The translations under genes and the position numbers were made by a program. This document shows, piece by piece, positions 26,203-34,552 of a stretch of DNA of 64,000 nt (position 1 is the first letter of the stretch; every line of letters starts with the position of its first letter). Origin of the DNA: Amycolatopsis xylanica (GTDB lineage Bacteria; Actinomycetota; Actinomycetes; Mycobacteriales; Pseudonocardiaceae); NCBI RefSeq assembly GCF_900107045.1, contig NZ_FNON01000002.1, positions 558,001 to 622,000 on the forward strand. Reading direction: 5' to 3'. The notes under the pieces are model-generated. The model was not told the DNA's origin. It did not search any database and was given only the letters and a program-made list of their open reading frames with translations.

Positions 26203-26559
26203 GTGATTCCGGCTTTCGCGGTGACGGTCGCGCTCTGTGCAGCTCTCGTAGCTGTCTGGAGTTTCGTCCAGTCCGCCCGCAACAAGGCCCCCGACCGGGC
26301 ACTACTCGGCGCGCTGGCGGTCGTCGAGGTACTGCTGCTCGCCCAGCTCGTGGTGGGCATCGTGTTACTCATCAACGGCCACCGCCCCGCAGGCCTGGCC
26401 ACCTACCTGGCCTACCTGATCGGCTCCCTGCTGGTACTGCCCGTCGGCACCGTCTGGGCACTCGCCGAGCGCAGCCGGTCCAGCACGGCCGTGCTGGGCA
26501 TCGCCTGCCTGGCCATCCCGGTGATGGTCCTCCGACTGAACGAGGTCTGGCATGCCTGA
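26203..26559 (+). CDS. Small four-helix integral membrane protein
   Basis: A 118-residue hydrophobic protein with helices at about 3-22, 36-60, 68-88 and 96-114. The GTG start is preceded closely by GGAGGA. The 3' end overlaps the next gene by 8 bases, so the two are translated together. No catalytic motif is seen and the function is unknown. The pair sits just before tRNA-Lys. Confidence 0.65.
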   Translation: MIPAFAVTVALCAALVAVWSFVQSARNKAPDRALLGALAVVEVLLLAQLVVGIVLLINGHRPAGLATYLAYLIGSLLVLPVGTVWALAERSRSSTAVLGIACLAIPVMVLRLNEVWHA

Positions 26560-26950
26560 GCGAACCCGCGTCACCGGCGGCTCCCGAGTACTGGTCGCCG
26601 TCTACGCGATCTTCGCACTGGCCGCCACCTCCCGCGCCGCGGTCCAGATCACCACCAAGTACCACGAGGCACCCCTGGCCTACCTCCTTTCCGCCCTCGC
26701 GGCGGTCGTCTACGTGGTCGCCACGGTCGCACTCGCCCGAGCCTCCTGGTGGCGCGTGGCACTGGTCGCCTGCGCGGTCGAGCTGCTCGGCGTCCTGACC
26801 ATCGGCACCCTCAGCATCTTCGACGCGGCGGCCTTCCCCCACGCCACGGTCTGGTCCGCCTACGGCCAGGGCTACCTCTTCATCCCGCTCGTCCTGCCGG
26901 TCATCGGCCTCTGGTGGCTCCGCCGCACCCACCGCACAGAACCCGTTTGA
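26552..26950 (+). CDS. Small integral membrane protein, partner of preceding gene
   Basis: A 132-residue protein with about four transmembrane helices and short loops; a basic, Thr-rich N-terminus (MPERTRVTGGSR) should be cytoplasmic. It is coupled to the upstream small membrane protein by overlap, suggesting a heteromeric complex. No known family is assigned with confidence. Confidence 0.65.
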   Translation: MPERTRVTGGSRVLVAVYAIFALAATSRAAVQITTKYHEAPLAYLLSALAAVVYVVATVALARASWWRVALVACAVELLGVLTIGTLSIFDAAAFPHATVWSAYGQGYLFIPLVLPVIGLWWLRRTHRTEPV

Positions 26951-26973
26951 CCGCCCGGTAGGCTTGAGCACAC

Positions 26974-27046
26974 GGGTCGTTAGCTCAATTGGCAGAGCTG
27001 CGGACTTTTAATCCGTAGGTTGTGGGTTCGAGTCCCACACGACCCA
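26974..27046 (+). tRNA. tRNA-Lys (anticodon TTT)
   Basis: A 73-base cloverleaf: acceptor arms GGGTCGT and ACGACCC, anticodon loop CTTTTAA, T arm GTGGGTTCGAGTCCCAC and discriminator A. It begins 24 bases after a membrane-protein gene and is followed by a double GC hairpin. Confidence 0.96.
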
Positions 27047-27109
27047 CTCACTCATTGGGCGGACTGTGTCCGCGGAGCGCGCGAACCCTTATTCGCTCGT
27101 CGTGTTCTG

Positions 27110-27155
27110 TGGGGGCCGAGCCCCCACACCCCCGCCGGGGGACTGCGTCCCCCGG
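27110..27155. repeat. Double GC hairpin element after tRNA-Lys
   Basis: The first hairpin is TGGGGGCCGAGCCCCCA and the second is CCGGGGGACTGCGTCCCCCGG, followed by ACCCCCTCAGT. The loop differences from the 8459-8504 copy are partly compensatory (GA/TC substitution in the second stem), so the structure seems to be maintained. Confidence 0.75.
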
Positions 27156-27320
27156 ACCCCCTCAGTTGTCGGGTTGCGCCAGCGTTTGTCAGGTACCCGT
27201 GCGATGTGCGCCTTGGTCGTTGGGGCGTGGGCGGTGTCTGGGCGGGGTCTGGGCAGGGGGTTGGTCATGCTGCCGCCAAGGTTCGCGGAACGCCGTGACT
27301 TGAGGCTTTGAGGTAGCGCG

Positions 27321-27749
27321 ATGAAGAAGGCTAAAAGGATTGTTGGGGCGACGGTCGGGCTTTTGATGGCCGGGGTTGCGATGGCGGCGCCCGCGCAGGC
27401 CGGGGAACATCCCGGTGGGGGCGGCACGGGGTGTGCGGTCGTGACGACCGGGTACCAGAAGACGGCGTCGGTCGTGAATGTCAGGGTGCAGGGCTACGGG
27501 TGCGGACTCGGCGTGACGACTTGGCTGACCCTTGAGGTGCAGCGGGATGGGAAGACGCTGACTCGCAAGATCTACAAGTGCCTGATCGACAGCCATGTGC
27601 ACAGCACTGATGCCTGTATGCGTGCCGGATTCACGGTGAGTGTCACCGACCCCGCCGGCAGCCAGCGGTTCGTCTGGATCGCCGAGGCGTTGAACCCGCA
27701 CGTTCCCAGGCCCTCCATGGGCTGGGACAAGGGCGACGAAAGGTTCTGA
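27321..27749 (+). CDS. Small secreted hypothetical protein
   Basis: A 142-residue protein with a classical signal peptide (MKKAKRIVGATVGLLMAG, cleavage likely after AQA near residue 27). The mature part of about 115 residues contains four cysteines and alternating hydrophobic residues that suggest a beta-sandwich (VNVRVQGYGCGLGVTTWLTL). No enzyme motif is seen. The nearby convergent MarR gene is separated by only 7 bases. Confidence 0.7.
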   Translation: MKKAKRIVGATVGLLMAGVAMAAPAQAGEHPGGGGTGCAVVTTGYQKTASVVNVRVQGYGCGLGVTTWLTLEVQRDGKTLTRKIYKCLIDSHVHSTDACMRAGFTVSVTDPAGSQRFVWIAEALNPHVPRPSMGWDKGDERF

Positions 27750-27756
27750 CCAGCGA

Positions 27757-28215
27757 TCACGAGTCCTTGAGGCCGGCGCGCACGGATACCGTCGCTGTGA
27801 TGCTGGCCGCGAGGAAACGGCCGATGACCGCCTTGTCCTCGTCGGTGAACTCCGACCATGCCGCCGTGAACGCCGCGTCGAGCGGGGTGAAGAACGCGCG
27901 GCCGAGTTCGAGCGCCTTGTCGTGGACGTGGAGCTCGACCTTGCGGCGGTCGTGGGCGCTGCGGGTGCGCTGGACGTGGCCGGATGCCTCGAGCCGATCC
28001 AACACCGAGGTGGTCGCGGACGCGCTCATGTGCATCGCCTCGGCGAGCCTGCCCGGTGACAGGGGTGCGCCGCTCCAGCGCGCGTCCATGATCAGGGCGA
28101 GAGCGTTGAGATCCGTGCGGTGCATCTGCTGCTTCTCGCCGAAGATCTCGGCGAAGCGGTCGGTTTCGACCGTCAGCTGCCGGAGCAGCCTGACCAAGGT
28201 CGAGTTGTCGACCAT
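27757..28215 (-). CDS. MarR-family transcriptional regulator
   Basis: A 152-residue winged-helix repressor. The recognition region LSPGRLAEAMHMSASATTSV and the wing LEASGHVQRTRSAHDRRKVE are typical, and dimerisation helices flank them. It is divergent from an MMPL transporter gene, with a near-perfect 29-bp palindrome between them, so it most likely represses both itself and the exporter until a ligand binds. The ligand is unknown. Confidence 0.92.
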   Translation of the reverse strand: MVDNSTLVRLLRQLTVETDRFAEIFGEKQQMHRTDLNALALIMDARWSGAPLSPGRLAEAMHMSASATTSVLDRLEASGHVQRTRSAHDRRKVELHVHDKALELGRAFFTPLDAAFTAAWSEFTDEDKAVIGRFLAASITATVSVRAGLKDS

Positions 28216-28234
28216 GCGCCCTCCCGGTTAGAGT

Positions 28235-28263
28235 TTCGACCGTCGAATCATTCGATGGTCGAA
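28235..28263. promoter_or_regulatory. Predicted MarR operator
   Basis: TTCGACCGTCGAA, three bases, then TTCGATGGTCGAA form an inverted repeat with one mismatch, between the divergent MarR and MMPL genes. Each half is itself a near palindrome, which would allow two dimers to bind. Confidence 0.75.
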
Positions 28264-28290
28264 CCATATGCCTGTGGAGGTCATTCTTCC

Positions 28291-30285
28291 GTGGAGACCA
28301 CCCGCTCTCGCATCCGCTGGGTGTTGCCCGCGCTCATCGCGGTCGGCTGGCTCGCGCTCGGCGGCTTCTCCGGGCCGTTCGCGGGGAAGCTGAGCCAGGT
28401 CGCGGTCAACGACAGCACCGCGTTCCTGCCCGCGTCCGCCGAGGCGACGAAGGTGGCCGAACGGCTGCGGACGTTCGGCGGCGCCAAGGGCCTGCCCGCC
28501 GTCGTGGTGGTCGAGCGGACGTCCGGGCTCACCCAAGTTGACCGGGATTGGCTCGGGAGCCGGGAACTGGCGGGTGCGTCGCCGGTCATCCCGTCGCCGA
28601 GGGACGACCAGGCCGCTCAACGCGTCGTCGCCGTGACGGATCCGAGTAAGGCCGTCGAGGAGATCCGGGCGCGGCTGGCTTCGCCGCCTGCCGGGCTGAC
28701 CGTGCTGGTCACCGGGCCCGCCGCGCAGATCGCGGACCTGAAGCAGGCGTTCGGCGGGATCGACGGGCTGCTGCTCCTGGTCGCGGGCGCGGTCGTGACG
28801 TTGATCCTGATCCTGGTCTACCGAAGTCCGCTGCTGCCGCTTTTGGTGCTGCTGTCCAGCGTTTTCGCGCTCGGTCTGGCGAGTCTCGCCGTCTATCTGC
28901 TGGCCGACGCCGGCGTGATCGATCTCAACGGCCAGAGCCAGGGCATCCTCTTCATCCTCGTCTTCGGCGCGGCCACCGACTACGCGTTGCTGCTCGTCTC
29001 GCGGTTCCGCGAGGAACTGCGAGACACCGAGGATCGCCATCAGGCCATGCGCACGGCTTGGCGCGCCACGATCGAACCGATCGCCGCGTCCGCGGGCACG
29101 GTGGTGCTCGGGGTGCTGTGCCTGCTGTTCAGCGACCTCAACTCCAACAAGGGACTCGGGCCGGTGGCGGCGATCGGGATCGGCGCGGCGTTCCTGACCT
29201 CGGTCACCTTCCTGCCCGCGGTGCTGGTGCTGCTGGGCCGCTCGTCGTTCTGGCCGCTGCGCCCGAAGTTCGGGTCCCCGCATCCGGCGGCGAGCGGGCT
29301 GTGGGCGCGGGTGGCCAGGCTGGTCGCGAACCGGCCGAGGGCGACCTGGGTGGTGACCACGTTCGTGCTGCTGATCGGCGTGGCTTTTGTCCCGCAGCTC
29401 AAGGCTTCCGGCACGGCGCAGTCCGACATCTTCCTCACCGACGTCGACTCCGTGGCCGGGCAGGAAGTCCTGTCACGACACTTCCCCGGTGGCAGTGGCT
29501 CCCCGGCCATCGTGCTGGCAGATGCCGCTCAGGCGCGGGCGGTCACCACGGCGGCCAAGGTCGACGGCGTCGCGGAAGTCCGCCAGGCCGGCGAGTCCGG
29601 CGGCCTGGTCAGGCTCGACGCGGTGCTCACCGACCCGGCGGACTCCGCGGCCGCGCTGGCCACCGTGCAACGGCTGCGCGACGCCGTGCACGGAGCGGGC
29701 GCCGAGGTCGGCGGGCCGACCGCGACGCTGCTCGACACGCGGGACACCTCCGAACGTGACCGGCTGCTCATCATCCCGATCGTGCTGCTGGTCATCTTTT
29801 TGGTGCTGGCACTGCTTTTGCGCGCGCTGCTGGTGCCTCTGCTGCTGATCGGCACCGTGGTGCTGTCGTTCGCGGCGACCATGGGCGTGTCAGCGCTGGT
29901 GTTCAACGGGGTGTTCGGCTTCCCCGGCGCCGACCCGGTCGTGCCGCTGTTCGGCTTCGTTTTCCTTGTGGCACTGGGGATCGACTACAACATCTTCCTG
30001 ATGACACGAGTGCGCGAGGAAGCGAAGACGCTGGGCACGCGCGAGGGCATGTTGCGCGGGCTGACCGTGACCGGCGGGGTGATCACCTCGGCCGGGGTGG
30101 TGCTCGCGGCGACCTTCTCGGCGCTGGCGGTGCTGCCCATTCTCTTCCTCGCGCAGCTCGCGTTCATCGTCGCGTTCGGCGTGCTGCTGGACACGCTGAT
30201 CGTGCGGTCACTGCTGGTGCCCGCGCTGAGCATGGACATCGGCCGCCGGATCTGGTGGCCGTCCTCGCTCGGAAAAAGCTCGTGA
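28291..30285 (+). CDS. MMPL-family transporter (RND superfamily)
   Basis: A 664-residue polytopic exporter with two repeats, each a large periplasm-facing loop followed by about five helices. The family-specific TM motifs GAATDYALLLVSRFREEL and LGIDYNIFLMTRVREEA carry the proton-relay Asp-Tyr pairs. It likely pumps a lipid or drug using the proton gradient. The GTG at 28291 follows GGAGG at ten bases. The longer open frame (from 28120) runs through the operator and the MarR gene and is rejected. The TGA stop lies inside a TCGTGAGTG palindrome. Confidence 0.92.
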   Translation: METTRSRIRWVLPALIAVGWLALGGFSGPFAGKLSQVAVNDSTAFLPASAEATKVAERLRTFGGAKGLPAVVVVERTSGLTQVDRDWLGSRELAGASPVIPSPRDDQAAQRVVAVTDPSKAVEEIRARLASPPAGLTVLVTGPAAQIADLKQAFGGIDGLLLLVAGAVVTLILILVYRSPLLPLLVLLSSVFALGLASLAVYLLADAGVIDLNGQSQGILFILVFGAATDYALLLVSRFREELRDTEDRHQAMRTAWRATIEPIAASAGTVVLGVLCLLFSDLNSNKGLGPVAAIGIGAAFLTSVTFLPAVLVLLGRSSFWPLRPKFGSPHPAASGLWARVARLVANRPRATWVVTTFVLLIGVAFVPQLKASGTAQSDIFLTDVDSVAGQEVLSRHFPGGSGSPAIVLADAAQARAVTTAAKVDGVAEVRQAGESGGLVRLDAVLTDPADSAAALATVQRLRDAVHGAGAEVGGPTATLLDTRDTSERDRLLIIPIVLLVIFLVLALLLRALLVPLLLIGTVVLSFAATMGVSALVFNGVFGFPGADPVVPLFGFVFLVALGIDYNIFLMTRVREEAKTLGTREGMLRGLTVTGGVITSAGVVLAATFSALAVLPILFLAQLAFIVAFGVLLDTLIVRSLLVPALSMDIGRRIWWPSSLGKSS

Positions 30286-30323
30286 GTGTTCCGACCGGTT
30301 AGAACCGGCCGGAACACTCACGA
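30280..30323. repeat. TCGTGAGTG palindrome, copy 2 (supplies stop codons on both strands)
   Basis: The left arm contains the TGA of the MMPL gene and the right arm, on the other strand, contains the TGA of the esterase-like gene. The inner repeat is ACCGGTTAGAACCGGC-like. It lies in a convergent junction. Confidence 0.85.
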
Positions 30324-30890
30324 CCCGAATCGGCGGGTGAGCACCAGGGTGGGGCCGCGCCGCTCCTCGCGGGCCATGATCTGCTTGAGGTTGTCCGCGA
30401 CCACGGCGTTGGCTTGATCGCGGAGCAAGCCGGCCGCCACCCGCGCACGCCAGCTCGCCCGCCACCACTGCTCGTACGAGGTCTCGGCGATCAGCCGCGC
30501 CGAATCGATGGCGACCAAGGCCAGAAGGTCGTCCGCGATCACCCGAAGTTTCGCCTCATTCGCGAACTTGATTTCGCTTACGTCCCAAGGTAAGCCGAGG
30601 TAGGCGTGCACTGCGGCCAGCACTGGACGCGGGTCTGCGGCGGGCGCGTCGAAGCCGTAGAACCTGAGTTTCTCGGTGTGACTTTCGTTGTACTCGCGCA
30701 TCCAGTCGACGAGCTCACGGTTCGCGGCTGATTTCCCGAAACCGGGACTGAAGCCGGTTCGCGTCACCTCGATCAGCCAGCCCTCGCCGTCTTCGACGAA
30801 GGTGTTGACCTTCAATCCGGCCAGGCAGTCACTCTCACAGGCGATCGATCGATATCCCGCATACTCGACGAGGTATTGGAAAGCTCGCAT
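30318..30890 (-). pseudogene. Truncated erythromycin-esterase-like gene
   Basis: A 190-residue frame that matches the middle of the erythromycin esterase family: YRSIACESDCLAGLKVN corresponds to the conserved Glu region and ELVDWMREYNESHTEKLRFYGFDAP to the WlRayN...fyGfD block. The usual N-terminal GEATHG region and roughly the last 200 residues are missing, so hydrolysis of a macrolactone is unlikely. The 3' end stops exactly in the arm of a TCGTGAGTG palindrome, which suggests that the repeat replaced the missing part. It could alternatively be a shortened but still expressed relative. Confidence 0.55.
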
Positions 30891-30978
30891 CCCTCTACAG
30901 TATCGTTGAACCAGCCGTTGAGACTTGACTCGAATACGACTCGAATTTCGCTACTCAACCTTCAACCGGGAGGAGAAG

Positions 30979-31671
30979 GTGACCGGCAGCAGGCTGCGGC
31001 CAGTCGACCTCGCTCGCGAGCATCGACTGTCCACTCAGGCCATCCGGAACTACGAGGACGCGGGCATTCTGCCGCCTGCCGAGCGCACCGAGAGTGGCTA
31101 CCGGATTTACCGCGAGCGGCACGCGCAAGCCCTTCGCGCCTTTCTCGCGCTGATTCCCGGCCACGGGCACGCGACCGCCACCGCGATCATGCGCGCCGCG
31201 CACCACGACGCCGAGAACGCGTTCGCGTTGATCGACGAAAGTCATGTGCAGCTGCGGGAAGACAGGCGGACACTGTCCGCAGTGGACAAAGCGCTGCGGA
31301 ACCTCGTTCCCGACGAGCAGGCGCGGGGTGGCCCGATGTTCATCGGTCCGCTCGCGCGACGCCTCGGCGTGCGGCCTGCGACGCTCCGGAAATGGGAGGC
31401 GGCCGGGCTGGTTCGGCCACAACGGGACAAGCAGACGGGGTACCGCTACTACGACGCGGCCGACGTGCGTGACGCTCAGCTGGTGCATCAGTTGCGGCGC
31501 GGCGGTTACCTGCTGGAACAGATCGCGCCCGTGCTCGAGCAGGTGCGCGAGGCGGGCGGGGTGGCTCCGCTCGAAGCCACTCTCGCCGATTGGCGGGAGC
31601 GGCTCACCGCGCGCGGCCGGGCGATGCTGGCGGGCGCCGCCGCGCTCGACGTCTACCTCAAGGCGCTGTAA
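30979..31671 (+). CDS. Double-domain MerR transcriptional regulator (TioE-like)
   Basis: A 230-residue regulator with two separate MerR-type winged-helix domains in one chain. The first is VDLAREHRLSTQAIRNYEDA with GYRIY in the wing. The second, from about residue 113, is IGPLARRLGVRPATLRKWEA with GYRYY. Ordinary MerR proteins have one such domain and dimerise. The GTG at 30979 follows GGAGGAG. No metal-binding cysteines are present. TioE-type proteins occur in antibiotic producers; the target here is unknown. The last 14 bases overlap the convergent aminopeptidase gene. Confidence 0.8.
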   Translation: MTGSRLRPVDLAREHRLSTQAIRNYEDAGILPPAERTESGYRIYRERHAQALRAFLALIPGHGHATATAIMRAAHHDAENAFALIDESHVQLREDRRTLSAVDKALRNLVPDEQARGGPMFIGPLARRLGVRPATLRKWEAAGLVRPQRDKQTGYRYYDAADVRDAQLVHQLRRGGYLLEQIAPVLEQVREAGGVAPLEATLADWRERLTARGRAMLAGAAALDVYLKAL

Positions 31672-32599
31672 GGAAATCGTCGAGGGCGCGGCGGGTACGG
31701 GCGCGCATTTCGTCGCTTCCCGTGTGGCCGGAGTCTTCGATGACGGCCAGCTCGGCGTCCGGCCAGAGTTTGGCCAGTTCCCAAGCGGTTTGCAGTGGCC
31801 CGCTGATGTCGAGCCTGCCGTGGATCAAGACGGCCGGGATGCCCTTGAGCCGTGCGGCTTCGCGCAGCAGCACGCCGTCTTCGAGCCAGCAGTCGTTCGC
31901 GAAGTAGTGCGAGCAAATGCGGACGACGGCTTCGCGTTGTTTCGGCGGCATGCTGCCGAAAGGCTTGGGCACGCCGTTCGGCTCGAGCGACAGGACCGTG
32001 TCTTCCCAGGCGCACCAGGCTTCCGTGGCCTTGGCACGGACTTCGGGGTCCGGGTCGGCCATCAGGCGGACGTAGCCGTTGAGCACGTCGTCGGTGCCCG
32101 CGACGTCGCGGAATCGCTCCCATTCCTCCGGGAACAGCGCGCCCGCGCCGCGGTAGAGCCAGTCGAGCTCGGAACGGCGCGAGGTGGTGACGCCGCAGAT
32201 GACCATTTCGGACACGCGTTCCGGATGACGCTCGGCGTACGCGAGGCCGAGCGTCGAACCCCACGAACCGCCGAACACCAGCCAGCGGCCGATGCCGAAG
32301 TGCTCGCGCAGGCGTTCCATGTCGGCGAGGAGATGCTCAGTCGTGTTCACGCTCAGATCGACGGTGTGGTCGCTCGCGTGCGGGGTGCTGCGGCCGGAAC
32401 CGCGCTGGTCGAAGAGCAGCACGCGGTAGCGCTCCGGGTCGAAGTGCCGCCGCATTCCCGCCGAGCAGCCGGTGCCGGGACCGCCGTGCACGACGACGGC
32501 GGGCTTGCCGCCGGGGTTGCCGTACAGCTCCCAATAAACCTGGTTCCCGTCGCCGACGTCGAGCAGTCCCGAGTCGTACGGGTCGATGGGCGGATACAC
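31658..32599 (-). CDS. pip: Prolyl aminopeptidase (proline iminopeptidase)
   Basis: A 313-residue alpha/beta hydrolase that removes N-terminal proline from peptides in the cytoplasm. The HGGPG oxyanion motif is in VVHGGPGTGCSAGM, the nucleophile elbow is GGSWGSTL, and the acid/base residues are in IHGRLDISGP and IEDSGHTGSDE. DQRGSGRSTPHA is a hallmark of the S33 family. The GTG start has AGGGGAC upstream. On the minus strand a TATAAC hexamer near 32632-32637 is a plausible -10. An AACAG/CTGTT inverted repeat sits beside it. Confidence 0.93.
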   Translation of the reverse strand: MYPPIDPYDSGLLDVGDGNQVYWELYGNPGGKPAVVVHGGPGTGCSAGMRRHFDPERYRVLLFDQRGSGRSTPHASDHTVDLSVNTTEHLLADMERLREHFGIGRWLVFGGSWGSTLGLAYAERHPERVSEMVICGVTTSRRSELDWLYRGAGALFPEEWERFRDVAGTDDVLNGYVRLMADPDPEVRAKATEAWCAWEDTVLSLEPNGVPKPFGSMPPKQREAVVRICSHYFANDCWLEDGVLLREAARLKGIPAVLIHGRLDISGPLQTAWELAKLWPDAELAVIEDSGHTGSDEMRARTRRALDDFLTAP

Positions 32600-32638
32600 G
32601 GCTGTCCCCTCTCGACGAGATGCAACAGTGCTGTTATA

Positions 32639-34348
32639 TCAGCTCTGCCACTTCCCGACGAAGTTTCCGCAGGTGATCGTCTCTCCCGCCAAAGCCGCCT
32701 TGACGTGGGCCGCGATGCCGAAGTAGTCGTAAATGGGCTGGTCAGGGCGTACTTCAGCGGGAACCGGGCCGCCGGCCATGAGCGTCTTCTGGTCGACGGT
32801 CTGGAACAGGACCAGGTACGAGCCGTGCCGGTTGAGATCGTGCGCGGCGGCGATCATGCGCTGCGGCGCGTCGGCGACCATCTCCAGCGGGAGCGGCCAG
32901 TCGACGGGGAACGGGTTGCGCAGGTCGAATGCCGCGTAGGCGAACGGGTTGTCGGCGAGCACGGCGACCTTGTCGGCGGGGAAGCGCTTGAGACAGTCCC
33001 GCAACTGCGCGAGGTAGGTGTACGTGCCCTCGTTGGTGCGAATGCCGTGCATCGACGGCGCCACGTCGCCGAGATCGCGGGTCAGCTCCGCGCGCGGGCG
33101 GTCCATGTACGTGAGGTCGTCGCGCAGGGAGACGGTGACCAGGCCGACGATGACAAAGACGGCCATGCACGCGGCGGTGCCCGTGCGCAGCAGGCCGTCC
33201 GGCGGGGTGACCAGGTCGGCCAGCAGGAAACACGTGGTCAGCGCCATGCTGCCGGCGAGCAGCGTCGGCGTGTCCTGGCCCCAGGAGAGGCTGATCAGGA
33301 AACCCAGTCCGAGCACGAGCAAGGCGCCCCACGGGATCGCGCGCCGCAGCAGGCCGTGCACCACGATGGCGACGGCCAAGATCCACCACAGCGCGTCCGT
33401 CCAGCGGTTCGGGCCGACGAAACCACCGTCGGCCACCACCCAGGCCACGGCCGTGATGCCGGTCAGCAGCAGTAGCCAAGACGACCAGGCGGTGCGTGCC
33501 ACCAGCGCGACAGCCGCGATGGCGGCGAAGACGAACAGTGGCAGTGGTTTGATCGAGGTGGGCAGTTCGGTGAGCCAGAACCCGAGCAGCCCTTCGCCGT
33601 ACGCTGGCGCGGCCGTCGTGAGCTGGTCGACCATCGCGCCGAAGCCGCCGTCGAGCGAGACGACCGTGACATAGGCCAGCGGGAACGCGCCCAGCCAGCA
33701 GAAGTCCGCGAACGACCGCTTGCCGCGCGGGCGCAGCAGCAGCCACAGGCCCGCGATGACCACGACCGGCGCGAAGCTCTGCTTCACCAGCGCGGCCACG
33801 CCGAACAGGAACAGCCCGAGCCGCCGCACGCGCACCGAATCGGAGCGCAACGCCCACACCCCGCACGCGGTCAGCGTGATGCCGTCGATCGTGTGCCAGG
33901 CCATCAGCGGGAAAGCGTTGAGATTCAGCACGGCCGCCGCGGCGACCAGCGCGGTGCGGCCGGGACCCCAGGTCAGCAGCGGTCGGTTCGTCACGATCAC
34001 CGCGAGCGCGATGGTGCCCATGATGATCTCGGCCATGCTCAGCACGGCCGAGGCGAGGAAAAGCGGTCCCGGCAAAGCGAAATCAAGGATGTGAATGACC
34101 GCGGAACCGAGCGGGCGCGCGGAAATGATGTCCGAATGCGGAATCTCGCCGTTCAGGATCCGGCGGGCCTGGCCCAGGATAAAGCCCTGATCGGCGGGGA
34201 AGAATCCGAATCGGCCGGTGCCAGCGGTCACCGCGAGACTCAGCCCGATGACCCAGAGTGCGTGCAGTCCGATGCGGACGGCCCTGCGCCGTGCCGGCGC
34301 GAACTCTTCCGGCGCAGCGCGCAGTTCAGCGAAAGTCACCACAAGCAA
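32639..34348 (-). CDS. Polytopic membrane protein, GT-C glycosyltransferase-like
   Basis: A 569-residue protein with about eleven transmembrane helices and a C-terminal soluble domain of about 150 residues. Its first extracytoplasmic loop reads FFPADQGFILGQARRILNGE then IPHSDI, which resembles the acidic first-loop motif of GT-C enzymes that use polyprenyl-phosphate sugars (D..Y...A..L.G..PY.D). Donor and acceptor are unknown. The start is uncertain: TTG at 34348 opens the frame, and GTGs at 34342 and 34339 are equally possible. It stands alone between divergent neighbours. Confidence 0.65.
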   Translation of the reverse strand: MLVVTFAELRAAPEEFAPARRRAVRIGLHALWVIGLSLAVTAGTGRFGFFPADQGFILGQARRILNGEIPHSDIISARPLGSAVIHILDFALPGPLFLASAVLSMAEIIMGTIALAVIVTNRPLLTWGPGRTALVAAAAVLNLNAFPLMAWHTIDGITLTACGVWALRSDSVRVRRLGLFLFGVAALVKQSFAPVVVIAGLWLLLRPRGKRSFADFCWLGAFPLAYVTVVSLDGGFGAMVDQLTTAAPAYGEGLLGFWLTELPTSIKPLPLFVFAAIAAVALVARTAWSSWLLLLTGITAVAWVVADGGFVGPNRWTDALWWILAVAIVVHGLLRRAIPWGALLVLGLGFLISLSWGQDTPTLLAGSMALTTCFLLADLVTPPDGLLRTGTAACMAVFVIVGLVTVSLRDDLTYMDRPRAELTRDLGDVAPSMHGIRTNEGTYTYLAQLRDCLKRFPADKVAVLADNPFAYAAFDLRNPFPVDWPLPLEMVADAPQRMIAAAHDLNRHGSYLVLFQTVDQKTLMAGGPVPAEVRPDQPIYDYFGIAAHVKAALAGETITCGNFVGKWQS

Positions 34349-34552
34349 AACTCACAAGGTCCAGACAACACGTCGCCCCCAGGCCGGTCTGGCAGCCAGG
34401 CTACCCAAGATCGCGGGCGCGTGTCGGGCCACCCGTAAGCGTGAGCGCCGATGACTTTCCGATTACGGACGAATTTCCTCGTAACGGGCATGCGGCCGGA
34501 CGCGACCAGTTCTGCGTTCGCGCTCGCCAGTCCAGAGAGGAATCCCCAGCTC

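Noticed and set aside
28120..28290. Upstream extension of the MMPL frame
   Set aside because: It crosses the MarR operator and the start of the marR gene; GTG at 28291 has a ribosome site.
30280..30323. Palindrome copies as insertion-sequence ends
   Set aside because: No transposase, no target duplication and only about 44 bases long; they look like terminator-type elements, though mobility cannot be excluded.
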